A stretch of 64,000 nucleotides of DNA from Symsagittifera roscoffensis. Its lineage: Eukaryota; Xenacoelomorpha; Acoela; Convolutidae. The position numbers were made by a program, and so were the translations under genes. Shown here piece by piece: positions 10,341 through 22,621 of this stretch (position 1 is the first letter of the stretch; each line of letters begins with the position of its first letter). The stretch lies in assembly GCF_963678635.1 (NCBI RefSeq), contig NW_026971149.1, positions 744,001 to 808,000 on the forward strand. The letters are read 5' to 3'. Under the pieces are notes generated by a model. The model did not search any database. It was not told the DNA's origin and saw only the letters and a program-made list of their open reading frames with translations.

Positions 10341-11229
10341 CACCGAGTGTCTGGATATCGGATTTCTTTCTTCTTCGTTAGTGGGACTTCTTGGTTCACT
10401 GTACCTTGTACCACCACTCAAGCTCTAGCGAAAATTTTCCCAAAAACCCTCTCTTAGTTGCCAAATCTGGCCCCCCCTTTTATAGTTACCTCTTTTTCAA
10501 TGTTCCCTGCAATTGAAAGCCAAAACTTGTGCGCAGGTATCTTGTGATCACCTCTTTGTATAAAAACCAACCGCAAATCCTCGCCAAAATGCAACAAAAT
10601 ATGTAAAAAAAATTTTTAAACCAGAAAAATAATAAAACAGAGAAATCAACCCACCTAAAATTCAAAGGAGACAAATGTCAACCTTGTGGCGAAAAAAATG
10701 TCTGGTACCTAATCGCCACGCGTTTTCCTCCCGCCACTAGTGATCTTATTGGGTGTCACAAAAACTGTCTATGTCCGTTCCCCCCTTCCAATCCAACCAG
10801 CGTACCAATCTTAACTCGAGTTAAATTTTGGATTTCCACCTATTATTACCACGCGTGTTGATGGCTAATGTTACTAAATCAACGATGTCGATTAATTAGT
10901 TACTCTAATTTCCCCCTTTTTTTACAATTTACAACCGCCAACCTCTAACCTAACCAGCCCCCCTACTAACCTCCCCCTTTTTAGCCCCCCTCTTAAGCCG
11001 AAAAATCCCTTAAGCGCCGGGTGCTAAACCTCTCGTGAGAAAACCGTAGACCTGTTTCCAGGCCTGCTTGAGTAAAAACTGCCTCAAAACAATGGGACTC
11101 CGCTTATCCAATTTTACACTTATTTCCTATAATTTAATGTGGATTCTAACGATACCCGTTGTTCGACTTGAGAACACCCCTGTGCGTCCTCTTGTAGTGG
11201 TCCTGTGCTGGTTGTCTCTGTTCTGTCCT
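10341..11229. other. Gene-less tract, possible LTR/leader of the Gypsy element
   Basis: No coding sequence is seen. On the minus strand a TATAAAAG motif lies at 10484-10477 followed by a G-run, which could be an LTR promoter placed upstream of gag. I could not find TG...CA ends or a matching second LTR, so the call is weak. The right part (10920-11060) is rich in C-runs and short tracts such as taacctaacc. Confidence 0.3.
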
Positions 11230-11238
11230 TGACAGCAG

Positions 11239-11365
11239 AACCACTTTCCCACTCGACTGGTCACCTCTTCCAATCAAGTCTCCTAGTGGTCCGTTTCGAT
11301 CCTTGTGAACCACTTTCCCACTCGACTGGTCACCCTTTCCAGTCAAGTCTCCTAGTGCTCCGGTT
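11239..11365. repeat. Short ~69-bp tandem repeat at the left edge of the large unit
   Basis: The block starting aaccactttcccactcgact occurs twice, about 69 bp apart, near 11239 and 11307, each followed by a variant of tcaagtctcctagtg. The same pair recurs at 16264-16390 in the second large unit. No function is evident. Confidence 0.8.
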
Positions 11366-11444
11366 GGGTCGCAATCTATCTAAAAACCCTTAACAACGCC
11401 CCCCACTCGGGCACCCTACCGAAGTCACTGGTTTAAATTGCTAG

Positions 11445-12528
11445 ATTGATCGAAACGATCAGTCTTGTAAAACAGTATGTGTATACTATTTAATTAATAC
11501 AAAGGTTAACTAATTTGGTATCAAAGTCACTGTCTTTTTTCGTTTTATGGTTTTTGTTCCTATTTGTATTCTTTTTTGCTCGTGTTTTTGTCCCCCTAGT
11601 TGCCCCCCTTTACTCGGTTAGCTAAGCCTCGTTCGGAGAGCGTACCAGGAAGTTTTCTTGAGTTTTCTTAAAAAGCTATCACGGTACAACCGGAAGGTTT
11701 ATACGTTCCCGCTGAACCGTACCACCGGTACTCTAGAATGGGCATGTAGCCCGGAGCTGTGTCAAGTGGGTTCGACTCCGTAGTCATGATGTCGTAAAAA
11801 CACCCAGGAGCGCCATAAAAACACTATGTAACAGTCGCCTACTTTAGTCACATATGAGGCTTAAGAAAAATAGGCCCTATAACCATTGGCTCAAGAGTCA
11901 GGGACACTATCTCTTGTGTTTTTCCGCCTCAAGAACGGTCGGAGCCAATTCGGTTCGCTTGCGACATGAGACTAGAACCCGTTACAGCTTAAAGGCCACT
12001 ACCAAAATACCCCCCCACTCTAGAAATAAAAACGTCCCCATACTTAGGTCTCGGAATACCCAAAATACATGGACGCCGTTAAAAACCGGGTCGGAACAAT
12101 CCGCTTAGTTACTTTTTATTGGACAGTGGAACTTTGATCCATTTCAGATGGATCAACCTAAAACTCGCCTTATCTGAACATAACTATTATAAAATACACT
12201 CGAGAAATTTAAATTGAGAACTCACATGTCGATGCACTTGAGTATGAGGAGTAAGTAAAAGATGAGCAGCTTGAGAATTAGATGATATAACTAAATAAGT
12301 TTTAATGCTAATTAGTTTTAACAACAGAAGTAAGTTTTGTCTCCAGAATCAAAGTCTCTGTATGAACCTTTGGGACACTCGAGTTGTCCACTCTTCCATT
12401 CAGTGTTCACTCCTTTCCATTCGAATAGTCGTCTTTTCTCAAGTCTCTATTCTATTTTCCTGTTTTCAGGATAAGACAGCTCTACTCTCTTAATATTTCG
12501 TATCGGGAAATTGCGAATAGCAATTTCC
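11445..12528. other. Isolated hairpins in the left part of the duplication unit
   Basis: Further perfect palindromes occur at 11447-11461 (tgatcg-aaa-cgatca), 12134-12156 (9-bp stem ttgatccat/atggatcaa) and 12506-12528 (9-bp stem ggaaattgc/gcaatttcc). The same set is present 5,025 bp to the right. No genes are recognised here. Chance ORFs of 60-84 codons are not supported. Confidence 0.7.
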
Positions 12529-12857
12529 TGCCTTTTTCTTGAGTAGTTTCCCGCAATTGTTAACTCGGTTGTTCTGATTTTTGACTTTTGCATTTTCAGT
12601 TGGTTCGAGAAAACTGAGCATGACAGGCTCCATTCGAAATTTCCAAAATTAAAATTTCACTCCAAAATCACGTGTTTCTCAAGGTCAAACCTCCAGACAT
12701 GACCGACTGGCACAATCGAAGATGGATCAACCCTTTCCCCTCAACTCCTAGCTCCTCATCCTTATCAAAATGAAACTGAATATCAATTAAACTCAAGTCA
12801 GGACATGACAGGAAGCTAAAATTTTGTGTAACAGGATAAAAGTTTCAGTTCCTTTAC

Positions 12858-13128
12858 CCTTCCGGATTGACGAATCCGCTGAATCAAGCTCGTTAATCTT
12901 GATTTCTTCCTAATCCGGAAGGCTGTCTTTCACCCTTCACCGTTGTTCGCAACGGCATTGCAACTATTGTAGTGGCACAATAGTTGCAACTCGGAGTGTT
13001 CTCTGTTACTCTGTAACTCGTTGTCGTTTTTCAATCTCGATTTTCGTAGTTATTGTCAGCGCAGCTAATGTTGTTCTGTTTTTCTTAGCTTTTCTGCCGA
13101 AATGGCCGTTTCTGACGTTTCTCAGAAA
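12858..13128. other. Cluster of perfect hairpins
   Basis: Perfect inverted repeats follow one another. An 11-bp stem ccttccggatt/aatccggaagg (12858-12868 with 12912-12922) encloses aatcaag/cttgatt (12882-12904). Next come ccgttg-ttcg-caacgg (12940-12955), a 13-bp stem ttgcaactattgt/acaatagttgcaa (12958-12989), gttac-tct-gtaac (13005-13017) and tttctga/tcagaaa (13109-13128). The cluster recurs at 14490, 17883 and 19519. It may be a folded RNA or a palindrome-rich element core. I recognise no known RNA family. Confidence 0.75.
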
Positions 13129-13435
13129 TGTTACGTAATCACTTCGAAAATTTAAAATTTTGAATTCTCGAATCCCTCAACCTTCACGTTTTGTTCAATC
13201 GTTCAAATAACGTTCTTTACTCCCAATAATCACCAATCCGGAAGGCTCGCTGCTAAAAATTCGAATTCTGCAGAGATTGCATTTTTCACATTCTGGTCGA
13301 ATGTCACACAGTAGCTTGTCACCTACCTGCCTGCATGAAATTTAGGGCAATTTTTACCCTACCCCACCCCCTACGGTCTTAGAAAAGCTTCACAACTCGG
13401 TACTTTTTTCACTTTTTGCCCATTTTTTGCCCATT

Positions 13436-13905
13436 GCGACTGGTTCCTAATTTGCTTAGGGGAAGAGCTATAGACTTAGGAAATTATTTTTTTGATTTTT
13501 TGCCTATTTTTTTGGAAATTATCGATTTCCTCAAAAACTACCTGTCCAGATTTGGAATTAAGAGTTTAATCGATATACCAGGTTGTAGGAAACTGCCCTA
13601 CACAAACGGCTCGTCCCTAATTTGTCTAGGGGAAGAGCTATACACTTAGGAATAGTCAATTTTTCGGTTTTTAGGCCATTTTTTCAAACTTTTTCGATTT
13701 CTTCAAAAACTACCCATCCAGATTTGGGATTAAGGGTTCAATCGATAGACCAGGTTGTAGGAACCCCCCCCCTACACAAACGGCTCGTCCCTAATTTGTC
13801 TAGGGGAAGAGCTATACACTTAGGAATAGTCAATTTTTCGGTTTTTAGGTCATTTTTTCAAACTTTTTCGCTTTCTCTTTCACTTTTTTTGCGTAGGAAG
13901 GGCGC
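13436..13905. repeat. ~172-bp satellite inside the 1.6-kb repeat
   Basis: Units begin at about 13436, 13606 and 13780 with a ctcgtccctaatttgtctag-type core, then ggggaagagctata, cacttagg, a T-rich stretch, a tcaaaaactacc block and an ataccaggttgtagga block. Spacing is 170-174 bp. The second and fourth 1.6/1.7-kb copies carry one extra partial unit. Confidence 0.85.
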
Positions 13906-13977
13906 TATCGACTTGAGAAACCTGAAATTTTAAAACAATTTTAAAATAATCAATATTAAAGTAATCAAACAGTTCTC

Positions 13978-13994
13978 TCCAGCTTTCAGCTGGA
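13978..13994. other. Hairpin near the end of the satellite
   Basis: A 7-bp stem tccagct/agctgga with loop ttc. It is repeated in the other copies at the same relative place. Confidence 0.6.
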
Positions 13995-16211
13995 CCCCTA
14001 GTGATTAAATGTACGGCTTTGATATCTTTTTTCTTTTTCTTCTAAATTGTTCTGTAACTGTCGTTTCCTTTTGCCAAATTCGGTTTTTTAATGCAGATTT
14101 TCGAATAAAGCATGTATGGAGTTTTCCAAATTTGGGGTTTGATAATACAATGCACGGATGTTTTGTTTTAATTCGAATAACTTTTTAAATTTAGTGTTTG
14201 AAGGTCAGAAAGATCAAAGGCGAAAATACTGAAAAAAAGAGCAAAAAAGCCGACTGATTTCTAGCTGTTTAATTTTGCTTGAACTATTCATTCAATAATA
14301 GCCTCTTTTGTAATTTAGTTTTTAAAAAATTATCCGTGTAAGCGAACCCAGTATTGACTCTTGGCTATAGGCCTAAAATTTCACTGTTAATCTCTGTCAT
14401 GACTAAATTGAATATCAATTAAACTCAAGTCAGGACATGACAGGAAGCTAAAATTTTGTGTAACAGGATAAAAGTTTCAGTTCCTTTACCCTTCCGGATT
14501 GACGAATCCGCTGAATCAAGCTCGTTAATCTTGATTTCTTCCTAATCCGGAAGGCTGTCTTTCACCCTTCACCGTTGTTCGCAACGGCATTGCAACTATT
14601 GTAGTGGCACAATAGTTGCAACTCGGAGTGTTCTCTGTTACTCTGTAACTCGTTGTCGTTTTTCAATCTCGATTTTCGTAGTTATTGTCAGCGCAGCTAA
14701 TGTTGTTCTGTTTTTCTTAGCTTTTCTGCCGAAATGGCCGTTTCTGACGTTTCTCAGAAATGTTACGTAATCACTTCGAAAATTTAAAATTTTGAATTCT
14801 CGAATCCCTCAACCTTCACGTTTTGTTCAATCGTTCAAATAACGTTCTTTACTCCCAATAATCACCAATCCGGAAGGCTCGCTGCTAAAAATTCGAATTC
14901 TGCAGAGATTGCATTTTTCACATTCTGGTCGAATGTCACACAGTAGCTTGTCACCTACCTGCCTGCATGAAATTTAGGGCAATTTTTACCCTACCCCACC
15001 CCCTACGGTCTTAGAAAAGCTTCACAACTCGGTACTTTTTTCACTTTTTGCCCATTTTTTCGAAAATTTTCGATTTCCTCAAAAACTACCCGCCCAGATT
15101 TAGGATTAAGGGTTTAATCGATAGACCAGGTTGTAGGAAACTCCCATGCACAAGCGACTGGTTCCTAATTTGCTTAGGGGAAGAGCTATAGACTTAGGAA
15201 ATTATTTTTTTGATTTTTTTGCCTATTTTTTTGGAAATTATCGATTTCCTCAAAAACTACCTGTCCAGATTTGGAATTAAGAGTTTAATCGATATACCAG
15301 GTTGTAGGAAACTGCCCTACACAAACGGCTCGTCCCTAATTTGTCTAGGGGAAGAGCTATACACTTAGGAATAGTCAATTTTTCGGTTTTTAGGCCATTT
15401 TTTCAAACTTTTTCGATTTCTTCAAAAACTACCCATCCAGATTTGGGATTAAGGGTTCAATCGATAGACCAGGTTGTAGGAACCCCCCCCCCTACACAAA
15501 CGGCTCGTCCCTAATTTGTCTAGGGGAAGAGCTATACACTTAGGAATAGTCAATTTTTCGGTTTTTAGGTCATTTTTTCAAACTTTTTCGCTTTCTCTTT
15601 CACTTTTTTTGCGTAGGAAGGGCGCTATCGACTTGAGAAACCTGAAATTTTAAAACAATTTTAAAATAATCAATATTAAAGTAATCAAACAGTTCTCTCC
15701 AGCTTTCAGCTGGACCCCTAGTGATTAAATGTACGGCTTTGATATCTTTTTTCTTTTTCTTCTAAATTGTTCTGTAACTGTCGTTTCCTTTTGCCAAATT
15801 CGGTTTTTTAATGCAGATTTTCGAATAAAGCATGTATGGAGTTTTCCAAATTTGGGGTTTGATAATACAATGCACGGATGTTTTGTTTTAATTCGAATAA
15901 CTTTTTAAATTTAGTGTTTGAAGGTCAGAAAGATCAAAGGCGAAAATACTGAAAAAAAGAGCAAAAAAGCCGACTGATTTCTAGCTGTTTAATTTTGCTT
16001 GAACTATTCATTCAATAATAGCCTCTTTTGTAATTTAGTTTTTAAAAAATTATCCGTGTAAGCGAACCCAGTATTGACTCTTGGCTATAGGCCTAAAATT
16101 TCACTGTTAATCTCTGTCATGACTAAATTGAACGAGTTACATTAGGTCCAGGTTGTTTTTCCCGTCGCTAGGTACTTTCATGACGAATGTTACCTTTTTA
16201 TTTTTTTTCAG

Positions 16212-16256
16212 ATGGAGAAAACGCTTTAACCAAACCCGTTGATTCAATCTACAGTG
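16212..16256 (+). pseudogene. Duplicated exon head with intact 3' splice site
   Basis: A T-run and CAG (AG at 16210-16211) precede 45 nt identical to the start of the host exon at 21243-21287. The copy then runs into unrelated repeat at 16257. If spliced in, the frame would continue past the 45 nt and meet a TGA within about 75 nt, and I see no good GT donor close by. It is a potential decoy acceptor 5.03 kb upstream of the real one. Confidence 0.9.
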
Positions 16257-19200
16257 ACAGCAGAACCACTTTCCCACTCGACTGGTCACCTCTTCCAATC
16301 AAGTCTCCTAGTGGTCCGTTTCGATCCTTGTGAACCACTTTCCCACTCGACTGGTCACCCTTTCCAGTCAAGTCTCCTAGTGCTCCGGTTGGGTCGCAAT
16401 CTATCTAAAAACCCTTAACAACGCCCCCCACTCGGGCACCCTACCGAAGTCACTGGTTTAAATTGCTAGATTGATCGAAACGATCAGTCTTGTAAAACAG
16501 TATGTGTATACTATTTAATTAATACAAAGGTTAACTAATTTGGTATCAAAGTCACTGTCTTTTTTCGTTTTATGGTTTTTGTTCCTATTTGTATTCTTTT
16601 TTGCTCGTGTTTTTGTCCCCCTAGTTGCCCCCCTTTACTCGGTTAGCTAAGCCTCGTTCGGAGAGCGTACCAGGAAGTTTTCTTGAGTTTTCTTAAAAAG
16701 CTATCACGGTACAACCGGAAGGTTTATACGTTCCCGCTGAACCGTACCACCGGTACTCTAGAATGGGCATGTAGCCCGGAGCTGTGTCAAGTGGGTTCGA
16801 CTCCGTAGTCATGATGTCGTAAAAACACCCAGGAGCGCCATAAAAACACTATGTAACAGTCGCCTACTTTAGTCACATATGAGGCTTAAGAAAAATAGGC
16901 CCTATAACCATTGGCTCAAGAGTCAGGGACACTATCTCTTGTGTTTTTCCGCCTCAAGAACGGTCGGAGCCAATTCGGTTCGCTTGCGACATGAGACTAG
17001 AACCCGTTACAGCTTAAAGGCCACTACCAAAATACCCCCCCACTCTAGAAATAAAAACGTCCCCATACTTAGGTCTCGGAATACCCAAAATACATGAACG
17101 CCGTTAAAAACCGGGTCGGAACAATCCGCTTAGTTACTTTTTATTGGACAGTGGAACTTTGATCCATTTCAGATGGATCAACCTAAAACTCGCCTTATCT
17201 GAACATAACTATTATAAAATACACTCGAGAAATTTAAATTGAGAACTCACATGTCGATGCACTTGAGTATGAGGAGTAAGTAAAAGATGAGCAGCTTGAG
17301 AATTAGATGATATAACTAAATAAGTTTTAATGCTAATTAGTTTTAACAACAGAAGTAAGTTTTGTCTCCAGAATCAAAGTCTCTGTATGAACCTTTGGGA
17401 CACTCGAGTTGTCCACTCTTCCATTCAGTGTTCACTCCTTTCCATTCGAATAGTCGTCTTTTCTCAAGTCTCTATTCTATTTTCCTGTTTTCAGGATAAG
17501 ACAGCTCTACTCTCTTAATATTTCGTATCGGGAAATTGCGAATAGCAATTTCCTGCCTTTTTCTTGAGTAGTTTCCCGCAATTGTTAACTCGGTTGTTCT
17601 GATTTTTGACTTTTGCATTTTCAGTTGGTTCGAGAAAACTGAGCATGACAGGCTCCATTCGAAATTTCCAAAATTAAAATTTCACTCCAAAATCACGTGT
17701 TTCTCAAGGTCAAACCTCCAGACATGACCGACTGGCACAATCGAAGATGGATCAACCCTTTCCCCTCAACTCCTAGCTCCTCATCCTTATCAAAATGAAA
17801 CTGAATATCAATTAAACTCAAGTCAGGACATGACAGGAAGCTAAAATTTTGTGTAACAGGATAAAAGTTTCAGTTCCTTTACCCTTCCGGATTGACGAAT
17901 CCGCTGAATCAAGCTCGTTAATCTTGATTTCTTCCTAATCCGGAAGGCTGTCTTTCACCCTTCACCGTTGTTCGCAACGGCATTGCAACTATTGTAGTGG
18001 CACAATAGTTGCAACTCGGAGTGTTCTCTGTTACTCTGTAACTCGTTGTCGTTTTTCAATCTCGATTTTCGTAGTTATTGTCAGCGCAGCTAATGTTGTT
18101 CTGTTTTTCTTAGCTTTTCTGCCGAAATGGCCGTTTCTGACGTTTCTCAGAAATGTTACGTAATCACTTCGAAAATTTAAAATTTTGAATTCTCGAATCC
18201 CTCAACCTTCACGTTTTGTTCAATCGTTCAAATAACGTTCTTTACTCCCAATAATCACCAATCCGGAAGGCTCGCTGCTAAAAATTCGAATTCTGCAGAG
18301 ATTGCATTTTTCACATTCTGGTCGAATGTCACACAGTAGCTTGTCACCTACCTGCCTGCATGAAATTTAGGGCAATTTTTACCCTACCCCACCCCCTACG
18401 GTCTTAGAAAAGCTTCACAACTCGGTACTTTTTTCACTTTTTGCCCATTTTTTGCCCATTGCGACTGGTTCCTAATTTGCTTAGGGGAAGAGCTATAGAC
18501 TTAGGAAATTATTTTTTTGATTTTTTGCCTATTTTTTTGGAAATTATCGATTTCCTCAAAAACTACCTGTCCAGATTTGGAATTAAGAGTTTAATCGATA
18601 TACCAGGTTGTAGGAAACTGCCCTACACAAACGGCTCGTCCCTAATTTGTCTAGGGGAAGAGCTATACACTTAGGAATAGTCAATTTTTCGGTTTTTAGG
18701 CCATTTTTTCAAACTTTTTCGATTTCTTCAAAAACTACCCATCCAGATTTGGGATTAAGGGTTCAATCGATAGACCAGGTTGTAGGAACCCCCCCCCCCC
18801 CTACACAAACGGCTCGTCCCTAATTTGTCTAGGGGAAGAGCTATACACTTAGGAATAGTCAATTTTTCGGTTTTTAGGTCATTTTTTCAAACTTTTTCGC
18901 TTTCTCTTTCACTTTTTTTGCGTAGGAAGGGCGCTATCGACTTGAGAAACCTGAAATTTTAAAACAATTTTAAAATAATCAATATTAAAGTAATCAAACA
19001 GTTCTCTCCAGCTTTCAGCTGGACCCCTAGTGATTAAATGTACGGCTTTGATATCTTTTTTCTTTTTCTTCTAAATTGTTCTGTAACTGTCGTTTCCTTT
19101 TGCCAAATTCGGTTTTTTAATGCAGATTTTCGAATAAAGCATGTATGGAGTTTTCCAAATTTGGGGTTTGATAATACAATGCACGGATGTTTTGTTTTAA

Positions 19201-21287
19201 TTCGAATAACTTTTTAAATTTAGTGTTTGAAGGTCAGAAAGATCAAAGGCGAAAATACTGAAAAAAAGAGCAAAAAAGCCGACTGATTTCTAGCTGTTTA
19301 ATTTTGCTTGAACTATTCATTCAATAATAGCCTCTTTTGTAATTTAGTTTTTAAAAAATTATCCGTGTAAGCGAACCCAGTATTGACTCTTGGCTATAGG
19401 CCTAAAATTTCACTGTTAATCTCTGTCATGACTAAATTGAATATCAATTAAACTCAAGTCAGGACATGACAGGAAGCTAAAATTTTGTGTAACAGGATAA
19501 AAGTTTCAGTTCCTTTACCCTTCCGGATTGACGAATCCGCTGAATCAAGCTCGTTAATCTTGATTTCTTCCTAATCCGGAAGGCTGTCTTTCACCCTTCA
19601 CCGTTGTTCGCAACGGCATTGCAACTATTGTAGTGGCACAATAGTTGCAACTCGGAGTGTTCTCTGTTACTCTGTAACTCGTTGTCGTTTTTCAATCTCG
19701 ATTTTCGTAGTTATTGTCAGCGCAGCTAATGTTGTTCTGTTTTTCTTAGCTTTTCTGCCGAAATGGCCGTTTCTGACGTTTCTCAGAAATGTTACGTAAT
19801 CACTTCGAAAATTTAAAATTTTGAATTCTCGAATCCCTCAACCTTCACGTTTTGTTCAATCGTTCAAATAACGTTCTTTACTCCCAATAATCACCAATCC
19901 GGAAGGCTCGCTGCTAAAAATTCGAATTCTGCAGAGATTGCATTTTTCACATTCTGGTCGAATGTCACACAGTAGCTTGTCACCTACCTGCCTGCATGAA
20001 ATTTAGGGCAATTTTTACCCTACCCCACCCCCTACGGTCTTAGAAAAGCTTCACAACTCGGTACTTTTTTCACTTTTTGCCCATTTTTTCGAAAATTTTC
20101 GATTTCCTCAAAAACTACCCGCCCAGATTTAGGATTAAGGGTTTAATCGATAGACCAGGTTGTAGGAAACTCCCATGCACAAGCGACTGGTTCCTAATTT
20201 GCTTAGGGGAAGAGCTATAGACTTAGGAAATTATTTTTTTGATTTTTTTGCCTATTTTTTTGGAAATTATCGATTTCCTCAAAAACTACCTGTCCAGATT
20301 TGGAATTAAGAGTTTAATCGATATACCAGGTTGTAGGAAACTGCCCTAATCAAACGGCTCGTCCCTAATTTGTCTAGGGGAAGAGCTATACACTTAGGAA
20401 TAGTCAATTTTTCGGTTTTTAGGCCATTTTTTCAAACTTTTTCGATTTCTTCAAAAACTACCCATCCAGATTTGGGATTAAGGGTTCAATCGATAGACCA
20501 GGTTGTAGGAACCCCCCCCCCCTACACAAACGGCTCGTCCCTAATTTGTCTAGGGGAAGAGCTATACACTTAGGAATAGTCAATTTTTCGGTTTTTAGGT
20601 CATTTTTTCAAACTTTTTCGCTTTCTCTTTCACTTTTTTTGCGTAGGAAGGGCGCTATCGACTTGAGAAACCTGAAATTTTAAAACAATTTTAAAATAAT
20701 CAATATTAAAGTAATCAAACAGTTCTCTCCAGCTTTCAGCTGGACCCCTAGTGATTAAATGTACGGCTTTGATATCTTTTTTCTTTTTCTTCTAAATTGT
20801 TCTGTAACTGTCGTTTCCTTTTGCCAAATTCGGTTTTTTAATGCAGATTTTCGAATAAAGCATGTATGGAGTTTTCCAAATTTGGGGTTTGATAATACAA
20901 TGCACGGATGTTTTGTTTTAATTCGAATAACTTTTTAAATTTAGTGTTTGAAGGTCAGAAAGATCAAAGGCGAAAATACTGAAAAAAAGAGCAAAAAAGC
21001 CGACTGATTTCTAGCTGTTTAATTTTGCTTGAACTATTCATTCAATAATAGCCTCTTTTGTAATTTAGTTTTTAAAAAATTATCCGTGTAAGCGAACCCA
21101 GTATTGACTCTTGGCTATAGGCCTAAAATTTCACTGTTAATCTCTGTCATGACTAAATTGAACGAGTTACATTAGGTCCAGGTTGTTTTTCCCGTCGCTA
21201 GGTACTTTCATGACGAATGTTACCTTTTTATTTTTTTTTCAGATGGAGAAAACGCTTTAACCAAACCCGTTGATTCAATCTACAGTG
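16257..21287. repeat. 5.0-kb tandem duplication, unit 2
   Basis: The second unit has the same layout: left part 16257-17805, then the internal tandem pair 17806-19441 and 19442-21162. It then runs through the intron end into the genuine host exon at 21243. Homology with unit 1 ends at 21287, inside that exon. Here the exon continues as coding sequence, so this copy carries the working junction. Confidence 0.95.
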
Positions 21288-22452
21288 GACTGTCAGGCAC
21301 TAGAGAGAAAACCAAAAGGTCAGAATATGATACATCGAATTCAGCTGTTGGTACTCTATCAGGCGCCACAACGAGCAAGGAACAAATGAACAGTGATTCC
21401 CTTACATCGAAGATGGGAGAAACGAGTCTCCTTCCAAGTGGAATGACTGCTAATTCTAAAGGCGGTGGTTCACAAACTGCCTCTGTGGTTCAAACGAAGT
21501 CAAGAACTCGCGAGGAATGGGATAAGGAATCCGCATATAGTACAGAGTTGAAAAATGGATCATACAGTGGATCAATTAACGGTGATTCTAAAAATGGTCT
21601 TTCTCAAACTGGCTCCAATAGTAGAAATGCCGTAGACTCGAATCTTAAGACCAGCGTAATTGGGTCCAAATCCGGGAATAGTGAAGAACTGTATGATCAG
21701 TTTTCAGATGATCAGAACAAACTGAAAATGTCAGAAAAGCCTGAAGTGAAAGAGATATCAGTTGCCAGTGAAGAGAATGGGGATGGAACATATAGCCAGG
21801 CTTCACTGAGTCGCAATCCGTCGGCGAGTGTGATGAATTCTTTGATGGGCGGAGACAGCAATTCCATTTTAGGTACTGAAATGGATGCCAACAGGCATTT
21901 ACCTTTTGCTCAAACACTTCGGAAATCAGTGAGTTCGGGAAATTTCTCCGGAAGTGCATCCAAGCACAAGTTGAATGTCAGCATGTCAACTGGAAATTTG
22001 GGGAAGCTATCTAGCAAAGGTTCCATGAATAGCATCCCGAAACAGAGTATGACGAGGGATCCCTCTTCTATCCGTCAACGGTCTGTTGAGTCTTTCATGA
22101 CCGATGGAGCTTCATCTTTGAACCCTTCTCAACACACAAGCAAGTCATCTCAGTTGCAGCTCAGTAGAACGGAATCAAGTGCTGGCTCTGAGATATTTGA
22201 TTGTGCTGTTACGGATGGGCCGATTGAAGAATGTCCTTGCGAAGAAATTGAGGGCATTGAGAAGTCGGCGGAGTCTTTGATGACAGACAAAGCCTCTTCT
22301 GTTAGTCGTGTTCAGCCGTCCAACAGTTCTTCGCAAATGCCACCGAATTCAATCGATATGCTTCCTAATTTGAATGGCAACGAAGTTTACGACTGTGGCA
22401 AGCCAGGATATACTGATCAAAAGTGTAACTGTGAAGATCCAGAGCAAAGCCT
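21243..22452 (+). CDS. Host gene, exon with serine-rich protein (first exon visible)
   Basis: The acceptor is tttttttttcag at 21231-21242 and the donor is gcct/GTAAGTGT at 22453. The frame is open from the first base, entered after one base of a codon and left after two. No start codon is needed here: earlier exons must lie to the left, beyond or within the repeats. The ~403 residues are Ser/Asn/Gly-rich and probably disordered. Near the end there is an internal repeat: SVESFMTDGASS...IFDC...ECPCEE, then SAESLMTDKASS...VYDC...KCNCED. These repeats carry paired C-x-C motifs that could bind metal. The gene is not recognised. A protein whose Cys motifs continue through all later exons is the simplest reading. 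Confidence 0.8.
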
Positions 22453-22621
22453 GTAAGTGTCCAATTTGCCTATCATCTCTATTTTTCTTATGATCTCAGC
22501 AGAGGGTGAAGTTTATAAACTTGTTTGTTAACTCTTGGGTAGGCCTTTTGTAGATCCAGTAACCGCTGCTCGGGGGCGTTCGGATGACTGCTTGCTTCTA
22601 TAATGTTTGTTTGTTTGTTAG
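22453..22621 (+). other. Host intron, 169 nt
   Basis: Donor GTAAGT at 22453 and acceptor TTAG at 22618-22621 after a tttg-rich tract. It is a phase 2 intron. Confidence 0.75.

Larger units (their letters stand above)
12781..16132. repeat. Internal 1.6/1.7-kb tandem repeat pair (four copies in total)
   Basis: Copies lie at 12781-14412 (1,632 bp) and 14413-16132 (1,720 bp). They are repeated in the second large unit at 17806-19441 and 19442-21162. The 88-bp difference is mainly one partial satellite unit present only in the second copy of each pair (near 15060-15152 and 20095-20187). A C-tract within the satellite has 9, 10, 13 and 11 C in the four copies (near 13764, 15483, 18789 and 20512), while surrounding sequence is almost unchanged. 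Confidence 0.9.
11232..16256. repeat. 5.0-kb tandem duplication, unit 1
   Basis: This 5,025-bp unit recurs at 16257-21287 (offset 5025). The junction between units joins ctacagtg of a host exon copy to acagcagaacc, with a shared tg at 11230-11231 and 16255-16256. Identity is near complete. Visible differences include one base at 12071 versus 17096 (TGG/TGA in a chance frame) and C-tract lengths. The unit contains a 1.55-kb left part, then the 1.6/1.7-kb tandem pair (12781-14412, 14413-16132), then the last part of the host intron and 45 nt of host exon. No gene is recognised in the left part. Confidence 0.95.

Noticed and set aside
11854-13933. ORFs of 60-103 codons in the 5-kb duplication
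   Set aside because: They sit over hairpin and satellite sequence, differ by a stop between near-identical copies, and have no protein-like composition.
11232-21287. CRISPR-like array
   Set aside because: The repeats are long tandem duplications and satellite units, with no short repeats alternating with unique spacers.
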